Shown in pieces: positions 57,189 through 64,000 of a stretch of 64,000 bases of DNA. The notes beneath the pieces were generated by a model that saw nothing but the letters and a program-made list of their open reading frames with translations, ran no database searches and was not told where the DNA came from. The stretch lies in NCBI RefSeq assembly GCF_004795745.1, contig NZ_SDGV01000011.1:1-64000 (forward strand). Direction: 5' to 3'. Both the position numbers and the translations under genes were made by a program. The stretch is from Vagococcus silagei (lineage in GTDB: Bacteria; Bacillota; Bacilli; Lactobacillales; Vagococcaceae). Each line of letters starts with the position of its first letter. Position 1 is the first letter of the stretch.

Positions 57189-59651
57189 ATGAATGAACGA
57201 CAAAATATTCAAGAACTAACCCTTGAAGAAGTGATGGGAGAACGTTTCGGACGCTACTCAAAATACATAATTCAAGATCGAGCATTACCAGACATTCGTG
57301 ATGGTTTAAAACCCGTTCAACGTCGTATTTTATACTCGATGAATAAAGACAACAATACGTTTGACAAAGCGTTTAGAAAATCAGCAAAATCTGTTGGAAA
57401 TATCATGGGTAATTATCATCCCCATGGTGATAGCAGTATTTATGAAGCAATGGTTCGAATGAGTCAAGATTGGAAACTACGTGAACCATTAATTGAAATG
57501 CACGGAAATAACGGTAGTATGGATGGTGACCCACCTGCAGCGATGCGTTATACTGAGGCTCGCCTGTCAAAATTAAGTGGCCAATTGCTAGAAGATATTG
57601 AAAAAGAAACGGTTGAATTTGTTTGGAACTTTGACGATACTGAAAAAGAACCGACCGTTCTTCCGGCTAAATATCCTAATCTTTTAGTTAACGGTTCAAC
57701 TGGTATTTCGGCTGGGTATGCTACTGAAATACCCACTCATAATTTAGGGGAAATCATCGATGGAACCATCCATCTGATTGATAACCCGAATGCTTCCTTG
57801 GATAAATTAATGACCTATATTCCTGGTCCGGATTTTCCAACGGGAGGTATTCTTCAAGGTAAGAAGGAATTAAAAAAAGCTTATGAAACTGGTAAAGGCA
57901 AGGTGAATGTACGTTCGGTAACAGCAATTGAGCCATTAAAAGCAGGGCGTGAGCAAATTGTCGTGACTGAATTACCTTATGAAGTGAATAAAGCTAATTT
58001 AGTGAAGAAAATTGATGAATTACGTTTAAGCCGACGTATTGAAGGGATTTCAGAAGTCCGCGATGAGAGTGACCGAACAGGGTTACGGATTGTGATTGAA
58101 CTAAAAAAAGATGTTGATGCGAACGGTATTTTAAATTACCTATTTAAAAATACTGATTTACAAATTAACTATAACTTTAACATGGTAGCAATTCACAATT
58201 TACGTCCGGAACAAGTGGGCTTAAAAGTCATTCTCCAAGCCTATATCGATCACCGCCAATCTGTTATCCGAAAAAGAAGTCATTATGAACTAAATAAGGC
58301 TTCAACACGTTTGCATATTGTTGCAGGTTTAATTAAAGCACTTTCTATTCTAGACGAAGTCATTAAAACGATTCGTGCTAGTAAAGATAAAAAAGATGCA
58401 AAACTGAATCTTATGAAAAACTATGACTTTACTGAAGCACAAGCAGAAGCAATCGTTTCCTTGCAATTATATCGTTTAACAAATACTGATATTGTTGCTT
58501 TAGAAGAGGAATCGTCAGAGTTAAATGCAAAAATCGAAAAATTAAATTTAATTCTTAATAATGAAAATGAATTGTTTAAGATGATGAAAGCAGAGCTTAG
58601 AGAAGTTAAAAAACAATTTACAATGCCTCGTTTAACGCAATTACAAGATGAAATTGAGGAAATCACAATTGAAACAGCTGTCTTAATTCCTCAAGAAGAC
58701 GTTATGGTAAGCATTACGCGTGAAGGTTATGTCAAACGAAGTAGTTTACGCTCATACAATGCATCAAAAGAAGATGATATTGATATTAAAGAAACCGATG
58801 ATGTTGTTTTCAAAAAACAATTGAATACACACGATCATTTGTTTATCTTAACGACTCAGGGAAATATGATTTATCGACCTGTCCATGAATTGATTGATAA
58901 AAAATGGAAAGAAGCAGGGGATCACTTCTCAATGAGTCTGACTAACTTTGGTACAAATGAACAAATTCTTGAAGTCTTTTCATTTGATGCTGACCTGAAA
59001 ATGTCAGGTAAATTTGTCTTGATTTCAAAAGATGGCATGATCAAGCAAACGGAAGCCCAAGAATTTGAACCTTGGCGTACTTATCGAGCACGTTCAACCA
59101 TGGCGATGAAACTGAAAGACCATGATGAATTAATTTCTGTTTACTACTTACCAACTGAAGATAAAATGGATGTACTCTTAATTAGTTATCGTGCATTTGG
59201 GCTGCTTTATAGCCTAGATGAAGTAACAACAGTGGGTGCTCGTGCTGCTGGTGTTAAATCAATGAATTTAAAAGAGATGGATGAAATCGTTGGTGGATTC
59301 ATTATCCCTAGAGGAGAAGAAGAGACGCTGACCATCTTAACAACAAGAGGTTCATTGAAACGTATGAAAGTCTCACAACTAAGCAAATTAAGTCGCGCTA
59401 AACGTGGATTAATGGTTCTACGAGAGCTAAAATCTAATCCACACCGCGTCTTAGATTGTTTCTTAGAAAGTGAAACCGATACAATTGAAATATTTACAGC
59501 AAAAGAAAAAGATTACACTGTAACATTGAAAGATGCGCCAATTAATGATCGTCAATCAAACGGTTCATTTGTAATTGATGAAAAAGAAGATGGCGAGATT
59601 ATTAAGGTTGTGCGTAAATCAAAGCCTACCGATAACGATCTAAACGATTAA
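57189..59651 (+). CDS. parC: DNA topoisomerase IV subunit A
   Basis: Breakage-reunion subunit of topoisomerase IV. The active-site tyrosine is Tyr121 in AAMRYTEARLS. The quinolone-resistance region reads HPHGDSSIYEAM; Ser82 and Glu86 correspond to Ser80 and Glu84 of Staphylococcus aureus and Enterococcus, so both main resistance positions appear wild type. The C-terminal domain forms the beta-pinwheel repeats (YVKRSSLRSY, MIYRPVHELIDKKWKEAGDH, KRMKVSQLSK). Length 820 residues. AAGGAGC precedes the ATG. A 20-bp perfect hairpin terminates the pair. Confidence 0.96.
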   Translation: MNERQNIQELTLEEVMGERFGRYSKYIIQDRALPDIRDGLKPVQRRILYSMNKDNNTFDKAFRKSAKSVGNIMGNYHPHGDSSIYEAMVRMSQDWKLREPLIEMHGNNGSMDGDPPAAMRYTEARLSKLSGQLLEDIEKETVEFVWNFDDTEKEPTVLPAKYPNLLVNGSTGISAGYATEIPTHNLGEIIDGTIHLIDNPNASLDKLMTYIPGPDFPTGGILQGKKELKKAYETGKGKVNVRSVTAIEPLKAGREQIVVTELPYEVNKANLVKKIDELRLSRRIEGISEVRDESDRTGLRIVIELKKDVDANGILNYLFKNTDLQINYNFNMVAIHNLRPEQVGLKVILQAYIDHRQSVIRKRSHYELNKASTRLHIVAGLIKALSILDEVIKTIRASKDKKDAKLNLMKNYDFTEAQAEAIVSLQLYRLTNTDIVALEEESSELNAKIEKLNLILNNENELFKMMKAELREVKKQFTMPRLTQLQDEIEEITIETAVLIPQEDVMVSITREGYVKRSSLRSYNASKEDDIDIKETDDVVFKKQLNTHDHLFILTTQGNMIYRPVHELIDKKWKEAGDHFSMSLTNFGTNEQILEVFSFDADLKMSGKFVLISKDGMIKQTEAQEFEPWRTYRARSTMAMKLKDHDELISVYYLPTEDKMDVLLISYRAFGLLYSLDEVTTVGARAAGVKSMNLKEMDEIVGGFIIPRGEEETLTILTTRGSLKRMKVSQLSKLSRAKRGLMVLRELKSNPHRVLDCFLESETDTIEIFTAKEKDYTVTLKDAPINDRQSNGSFVIDEKEDGEIIKVVRKSKPTDNDLND

Positions 59652-59658
59652 ACAAACG

Positions 59659-59702
59659 AAACCCCTCAGCTATTCTGAAATGTCAGAATAGCTGAGGGGT
59701 TT
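59659..59702 (+). terminator. Intrinsic terminator after parC
   Basis: Twenty perfect base pairs between 59659-59678 and 59683-59702 (AAACCCCTCAGC... / ...GCTGAGGGGTTT) around AATG. Confidence 0.9.
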
Positions 59703-59746
59703 ATTTATTCCTAAATATGCAAATGATAAAATTCACTATTCCCAGA

Positions 59747-59822
59747 AACTGTACTATCACACAAGGTGAAACAACCGACTGTTATAGTACAGTTAAAACA
59801 AATATTGAAACAGAACAATATT
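59747..59822. promoter_or_regulatory. Two inverted repeats upstream of pflB
   Basis: Repeat 1: AACTGTACTATCACA (59747-59761) and TGTTATAGTACAGTT (59780-59794), 14 of 15 paired around 18 bp. Repeat 2: AATATTG (59801-59807) and CAATATT (59816-59822), perfect around 8 bp. They lie 90-190 bp upstream of the pflB -35 region and do not match the Rex consensus. They may be operators for an oxygen- or redox-responsive factor, or a short transcribed hairpin. The rest of the 350-bp gap shows no gene. Confidence 0.5.
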
Positions 59823-59913
59823 GCATATTAGCTGTCATAACCCTTAATTAGACGGTATTATTAAGAATTATTTAAGCTTGCAAATATTTTTCATCTTTTT
59901 GAAACTATAACAC

Positions 59914-59941
59914 TTGCGTACTTCTGTTTTTGTGCTATAAT
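59914..59941 (+). promoter_or_regulatory. pflB promoter with extended -10
   Basis: TTGCGT at 59914-59919, spacer 16 bp, TATAAT at 59936-59941 preceded by TGC, i.e. an extended -10 (TGnTATAAT). Confidence 0.7.
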
Positions 59942-60001
59942 GAGCATGTAAACAAATAAGACATTAAACATTAAAAAAAATCTCTTTAGGAGGACCCGTA
60001 A

Positions 60002-62254
60002 ATGATGAATGAACAATGGACTGGCTTTAAAGGTGAAAAATGGCGCACAAGTGTGGATGTAAGAAGCTTTATTCAAAACAACTACACTGAGTACAAAGGT
60101 GACGACTCTTTCTTAGAACCTGCCGCTGAAAGTACAGAAAAATTATGGGACAAATTACAAGAACTTTTTGAAGTGCAACACGAAAAAAATGGTGTATACG
60201 ACATGGATAACAATATCCCTGCAACAATCACTTCACATGAACCTGGCTATCTAATCAAAGATGAAGAAAAAATTGTTGGTTTACAAACTGATGTACCATT
60301 AAAACAAGCATTCATGCCTTTTGGTGGAATCAACATGGCTAACAACGCTTTGCAATCAAATGGTTACGAAACTGACGCTGAAATGACAAAAATCTTCACT
60401 GACTGGAGAAAAACACATAACCAAGGTGTATTTGATGCTTACACTCCAGAAATGAGAGCTGCTCGTAAAAACAAAATCATTACAGGTCTTCCAGATGCAT
60501 ACGGACGTGGACGTATTATTGGTGACTACCGTCGTTTAGCTTTATACGGAATTGATTTCTTAATCACTGAAAAGAAAAAAGATCTTTCTAATGTTGGTAA
60601 CAAAGTAATGACTGACGACGTAATCCGTTTACGTGAAGAAGTATCTGACCAAATTAAATCATTAGGTCATATCAAAGAAATGGCTACTTATTATGGCTTT
60701 GATATTTCTAAACCAGCTGCAAACGCACAAGAAGCTATCCAATGGACTTACTTCGGTTACTTAGCTGCAATTAAATCTCAAAATGGTGCAGCAATGTCAA
60801 TCGGACGTATCTCTGCATTCTTAGATATTTATATCCAACGTGACTTAGAAAACGGTGTAATTACTGAAAACGAAGCACAAGAATTAATTGACCACTTAAT
60901 TATGAAATTACGTATGGTTAAATTTGCTCGTACACCAGAATACAATCAATTATTCTCTGGTTACCCAATCTGGGCAACACTTTCTATCGCTGGTATGGGA
61001 TTAGATGGACGTTCATTAGTAACTAAAAACGATTTCCGTATTTTACATACTCTTGTAAACATGGGACCATCTCCAGAACCAAACTTAACTGTATTATATT
61101 CTTCTCATTTACCAGTTGGATTCAGAACATTTGCTTCTAAAATTGCAAAAGAAAGTTCTTCAATTCAATTTGAAAATGATGATTTATTAAGAGCTAACTG
61201 GGGATCTGACGACTGTGCAATTGCTTGTTGTGTATCTTCAACAGTAATGGGTAAAGACATGCAATTCTTCGGCGCTCGTGCTAACTTAGCTAAAGCTGTA
61301 TTATACGCAATTAACGGTGGCGTTGACGAAAAAACAAAAGCACAAGTTGCACCTAAATTCCGCCCTATGACAGGTGATGTTTTAGAGTTTGATGACTTTA
61401 TCGAAAAATATAAAGACATGATGGATTGGTTAGCTGAATTATATGTTAATACATTAAATGTGATTCACTTCATGCATGATAAATATTCATATGAAGCTGG
61501 ACAATTAGCATTTATGGATACTGACTTAAAACGTACTTTCGCAACAGGTATTGCTGGTATCTCACATGCAACTGATAGTTTAATGGCTATCAAACATGGT
61601 AACGTAAAAGTTATCCGTGACGAAGATGGATTAGCTGTTGATTATGTACCACAAAATGAATTCCCAACTTATGGTAATGATAGTGAAGAAGCAGATGCTA
61701 TGGCAAACTGGATCTTAGATTACTTCATGACTCAAATTAAACGTCAACACACTTACCGTAACTCTAGACCTACAACTTCATTATTAACAATTACTTCTAA
61801 TGTTGTTTATGGTAAAGCAACTGGTAATACTCCTGATGGACGTCGTGCTGGTAAACCTTTAGCACCAGGTGCTAACCCAAGTTATCAAGATGGTAAATTC
61901 TTAGGTGAGAAAAATGGTCTTTTAGCATCATTAAACTCAACTGCTCGTTTAGACTATACACACGCTTTAGATGGTATTTCTAACACTCAAACAATCAACC
62001 CTAACGGATTAGGTAAAGATGACGAAACTCGTATCGCTAACTTACGTAACGTTATGGACGGTTACTTTGATAAAGGTGGTTACCACTTAAACGTTAACGT
62101 CTTTACTACAGACTTATTATTAGATGCTCAAGCGCATCCTGAAAAATATCCAAACTTAACAATTCGTGTTTCTGGATATGCAGTTAAATTCCGTGATTTA
62201 ACTCCAGAACAACAAGCAGACGTTATTTCTCGTACTGCTCACGACAGAATGTAA
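60002..62254 (+). CDS. pflB: Formate C-acetyltransferase (pyruvate formate-lyase)
   Basis: Glycyl-radical enzyme that splits pyruvate with CoA into acetyl-CoA and formate under anaerobic conditions. The catalytic cysteine pair is Cys409-Cys410 in [12 protein letters not shown]; the radical glycine is Gly725 in [19 protein letters not shown]. 750 residues is typical. AGGAGG at 59988-59993 supports the ATG at 60002 (a second ATG is adjacent). Codon use is strongly biased to a small set, as for a highly expressed gene. The activase gene follows after a hairpin. Confidence 0.98.
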   Translation: MMNEQWTGFKGEKWRTSVDVRSFIQNNYTEYKGDDSFLEPAAESTEKLWDKLQELFEVQHEKNGVYDMDNNIPATITSHEPGYLIKDEEKIVGLQTDVPLKQAFMPFGGINMANNALQSNGYETDAEMTKIFTDWRKTHNQGVFDAYTPEMRAARKNKIITGLPDAYGRGRIIGDYRRLALYGIDFLITEKKKDLSNVGNKVMTDDVIRLREEVSDQIKSLGHIKEMATYYGFDISKPAANAQEAIQWTYFGYLAAIKSQNGAAMSIGRISAFLDIYIQRDLENGVITENEAQELIDHLIMKLRMVKFARTPEYNQLFSGYPIWATLSIAGMGLDGRSLVTKNDFRILHTLVNMGPSPEPNLTVLYSSHLPVGFRTFASKIAKESSSIQFENDDLLRANWGSDDCAIACCVSSTVMGKDMQFFGARANLAKAVLYAINGGVDEKTKAQVAPKFRPMTGDVLEFDDFIEKYKDMMDWLAELYVNTLNVIHFMHDKYSYEAGQLAFMDTDLKRTFATGIAGISHATDSLMAIKHGNVKVIRDEDGLAVDYVPQNEFPTYGNDSEEADAMANWILDYFMTQIKRQHTYRNSRPTTSLLTITSNVVYGKATGNTPDGRRAGKPLAPGANPSYQDGKFLGEKNGLLASLNSTARLDYTHALDGISNTQTINPNGLGKDDETRIANLRNVMDGYFDKGGYHLNVNVFTTDLLLDAQAHPEKYPNLTIRVSGYAVKFRDLTPEQQADVISRTAHDRM

Positions 62255-62272
62255 TAAAATAAAAATTAATGA

Positions 62273-62305
62273 AGAGGTGACTGCGATTTGGTCGCCTCTT
62301 TTTTT
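62273..62305 (+). terminator. Terminator or attenuator between pflB and pflA
   Basis: AGAGGTGAC (62273-62281) pairs with GTCGCCTCT (62291-62299, one G-U), followed by T residues. No separate promoter for pflA is seen, so partial read-through would lower pflA relative to pflB. Confidence 0.8.
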
Positions 62306-62325
62306 AAAGAATTGAGGGAATCATC

Positions 62326-63099
62326 ATGACAGAACCAGTAAAAGGTAGAATTCATTCAACAGAAAATTTCGGAACGGTAGACGGACCGGGTGTGCGTTTT
62401 ATTGTTTTTACTCAAGGTTGTAAAATGCGTTGCGAATTTTGTCATAATCCTGATACTTGGAAAATTGGTGGCGGACGTGAAGTGACCACTGATGAAGTGA
62501 TTGAAGAAGCATTAAAATATCGCGGTTATTGGGGAGAAGAAGGTGGTATTACTGTCAGTGGAGGGGAACCTTTACTACAATTAGACTTTCTAACTGATCT
62601 TTTCAAAAAAGCCAAAGCCTTAGGTATACATACAACAATCGATACTTGTGGTCGACCATTTACTTATGAAGAGCCTTTCTTTAGCAAGTTTAATGAACTA
62701 ATGAAATATACTGATATGTTATTGTTTGATATCAAACATATTGATAATGAAGGCCATAAAAAATTAACGATGAATCCAAATGATAGTATTTTAGAAATGG
62801 CTAAGTATTTATCAGAAATAAATAAACCTGTCTGGATTCGCCATGTCTTGGTTCCTCAAAGAACAGATTATGATGAGTTTTTAGTTCGACTAGATGCTTT
62901 TATCAAAACACTAAATAACGTAGATAAAGTAGAAGTTTTACCTTATCACACAATGGGTATCTTCAAATGGGAAGATCTTGGCTTAGATTATCCATTAAAA
63001 GGAATCGAACCACCTACTTCAGAGCGTGTTGAAAATGCGAAAAAATTATTACATGTTGATGACTATCAAGGCTATTTAACACATCAAAGTAAAAATTAA
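62326..63099 (+). CDS. pflA: Pyruvate formate-lyase activating enzyme
   Basis: Radical SAM enzyme that installs the glycyl radical on PflB. The CxxxCxxC cluster motif is in TQGCKMRCEFCHNPDTW; GGITVSGGEPLLQ and the DIKHID motif follow. N-terminal STENFGTVDGPGVRF is the family signature. 257 residues. GAGGGAATC precedes the ATG. It requires oxygen-free conditions, with pflB 71 bp upstream. Confidence 0.96.
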   Translation: MTEPVKGRIHSTENFGTVDGPGVRFIVFTQGCKMRCEFCHNPDTWKIGGGREVTTDEVIEEALKYRGYWGEEGGITVSGGEPLLQLDFLTDLFKKAKALGIHTTIDTCGRPFTYEEPFFSKFNELMKYTDMLLFDIKHIDNEGHKKLTMNPNDSILEMAKYLSEINKPVWIRHVLVPQRTDYDEFLVRLDAFIKTLNNVDKVEVLPYHTMGIFKWEDLGLDYPLKGIEPPTSERVENAKKLLHVDDYQGYLTHQSKN

Positions 63100-63183
63100 G
63101 AAAAAAGATTTGATTTTTGAAATGTAATTTACTATAATCGAATGAAGTGATTTAGCGATAAAGTAAATACTAATATCGTGTTT

Positions 63184-63316
63184 TCTAGGGTTCCGTTAAG
63201 AAGTAACATTTTTAAGTCTGGTCCAAGTGAAAACCCACAGTTTTAGCTAACTGTGCACACGGAAGGAGAAAAGCCTGGGAGATGTATAAGTGATTATACA
63301 TTTCTCAGGCTTTTTT
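63184..63316 (+). promoter_or_regulatory. Guanidine-I (ykkC) riboswitch with terminator
   Basis: Conserved aptamer blocks are visible in order: CTAGGGTTCCG (63185-63195), GTCTGGTCCAAG (63216-63227), CACACGGAAGGAGAAAAGCC (63256-63275) and TGGGAGA. The last block also forms the 5' arm of a terminator, AAGCCTGGGAGATGTATAA (63271-63289) with TTATACATTTCTCAGGCTT (63294-63312), then T residues. Guanidine binding should hold the aptamer strand and prevent termination, switching on the SMR genes. Confidence 0.9.
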
Positions 63317-63344
63317 ATATAATTTTTTTAAGGAGAGAGAATAT

Positions 63345-63686
63345 ATGTTTAAGAATCCATGGATTCAAGTTGTCGTCGCGGCAATCTTTGAAGTAAGTTG
63401 GGTCATTGGCCTGAAACATGCAACAAATGTAATCGAATGGGGATTAACAATCGTTGCAATTTTCGCAAGTTTCTATTTGATGATTAAAGCAGGGGAAAGA
63501 ATTCCAGTTGGTACAGTTTATGCCGTTTTCGTTGGTTTGGGTACGGTTGGAACAGTAGTAACAGGTGCGCTATTGTTTAATGAAAGTATTACACTAGCAA
63601 AAGTCTTTTTTATTGCATTGTTAATTTTTGGTGTAGTTGGACTTAAAATGTCAACAGAAGAAAAACAGAATGAAGGAGGGCAATAA
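63345..63686 (+). CDS. SMR family efflux protein, guanidinium exporter subunit (YkkC-like)
   Basis: A 113-residue four-helix membrane protein. The essential membrane glutamate is Glu16 in AAIFEVSWVIGLKHA; GTVYAVFVGLGTVGTVVTG is the second conserved SMR motif. Start ATG at 63345 with AAGGAG. It lies directly behind the guanidine-I riboswitch and is followed 3 bp later by a second SMR gene, the arrangement of Bacillus ykkC-ykkD, so the two may form a heterodimer that exports guanidinium. The ligand assignment rests on the riboswitch. Confidence 0.9.
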   Translation: MFKNPWIQVVVAAIFEVSWVIGLKHATNVIEWGLTIVAIFASFYLMIKAGERIPVGTVYAVFVGLGTVGTVVTGALLFNESITLAKVFFIALLIFGVVGLKMSTEEKQNEGGQ

Positions 63687-63689
63687 ATC

Positions 63690-64000
63690 ATGGCATGGAT
63701 TAGTTTAATTATTGCAGGACTTTTTGAGATGCTTGGTGTCAATGCAATTAATACATATTTAAAAAATAAAACCAAGAAAAACTTAGGTCTATTAATCGCC
63801 TTTTTCGTCGGAAGTTTCGTGTTACTTAGTTATGCAATGGAATCTTTACCAATGAGTACTGCTTATGCTGTATGGACCGGTATTGGAGCATCAGGTGGCG
63901 CTGTACTAGGTATTATCTTTTATGGTGAATCAAAAAACATAAAACGGATCATTTTTATTGCCTTAATTTTGATTTCAGCAATTGGTTTAAAAATTATTTC
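63690..64000 (+). CDS. Second SMR family efflux protein (YkkD-like), cut by the window end
   Basis: Open from ATG 63690 to the window edge, at least 103 residues. MAWISLIIAGLFEMLGVNA holds the essential Glu13; AMESLPMSTAYAVWTGIGASGGAVLG is the SMR signature (the W-T-G-I-G loop); the fourth helix is nearly complete at the edge. GAAGGAGGG at the end of the first SMR gene is its ribosome-binding site, so the pair is translationally linked. Only a few residues and the stop should be missing. Confidence 0.9.
   Translation, partial: MAWISLIIAGLFEMLGVNAINTYLKNKTKKNLGLLIAFFVGSFVLLSYAMESLPMSTAYAVWTGIGASGGAVLGIIFYGESKNIKRIIFIALILISAIGLKII

Noticed and set aside
57378-57476. Quinolone-resistance substitutions in ParC
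   Set aside because: Ser82 and Glu86, the main resistance positions, are the usual residues, so no such change is present.
1-64000. CRISPR arrays, insertion sequences, tRNA or rRNA genes
   Set aside because: No regularly spaced repeats, transposase-like frames, tRNA cloverleaf sequences or rRNA blocks were recognised on reading both strands; short degenerate cases could be missed without a search tool.

Overview
The window is an AT-rich, densely packed chromosomal segment of a low-GC Gram-positive bacterium of the order Lactobacillales. Gene content and order point to Enterococcaceae, most likely Vagococcus or a close relative: topA next to dprA and trmFO, a fer / ypbB / recQ / ypbE block, a single aroE-aroF-aroB-aroC-tyrA-aroA-aroK-pheA operon ending at an LCP-family gene, a lysine-type MurE signature, parE-parC, and pflB-pflA. 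The genus is an inference; no rRNA or tRNA gene was seen to confirm it.

Layout. 1-4.5 kb: DNA uptake/topology and tRNA modification (dprA with a broken-looking 5' end, topA, trmFO). 4.5-11.2 kb: ferredoxin, YpbB-like protein, RecQ, LysM protein, cmk, rpsA, rlmN. 11.3-17.5 kb: a 44-codon gene, a class I glutamine-amidotransferase-type hydrolase, an orphan peptide-binding lipoprotein, an MFS exporter behind a terminator-bearing leader, pcp and a phosphodiesterase. 17.5-26.9 kb: the aromatic amino acid operon, preceded by a leader that encodes a 21-residue peptide ending in Tyr-Phe-Ser-Tyr-Tyr-Arg, alternative hairpins and an intrinsic terminator. 27-34.5 kb: DegV, alr, DEAD-box helicase, an SdpI-like protein fused by overlap to a two-component system, UPF0223 and inositol phosphatase genes. 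34.5-47.6 kb: typA, a secreted DUF1002 protein, trmK, a NIF3-family gene, pepT, clpB with a CtsR box, a CPBP protease, an Eis-like acetyltransferase, lepA. 47.6-51.1 kb is the most accessory-looking part: a solitary HsdR-N-like nuclease, an XRE regulator with five GTTAAC sites upstream, an Mga/AtxA-type regulator, and an apparent stand-alone structured RNA. 51.1-64 kb: murE, plsY, CoA-binding protein, GNAT, small membrane protein, parE-parC, pflB-pflA, and a guanidine-I riboswitch controlling two SMR exporter genes, the second cut by the window end.

The strongest candidates for something undescribed are regulatory RNAs: (1) the ribosome-mediated aromatic attenuator ahead of aroE, (2) the structured, terminator-ended RNA between the Mga-type regulator and murE, and (3) the leader/terminator upstream of the MFS exporter. 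No CRISPR array, insertion sequence, prophage or rRNA/tRNA gene was recognised.
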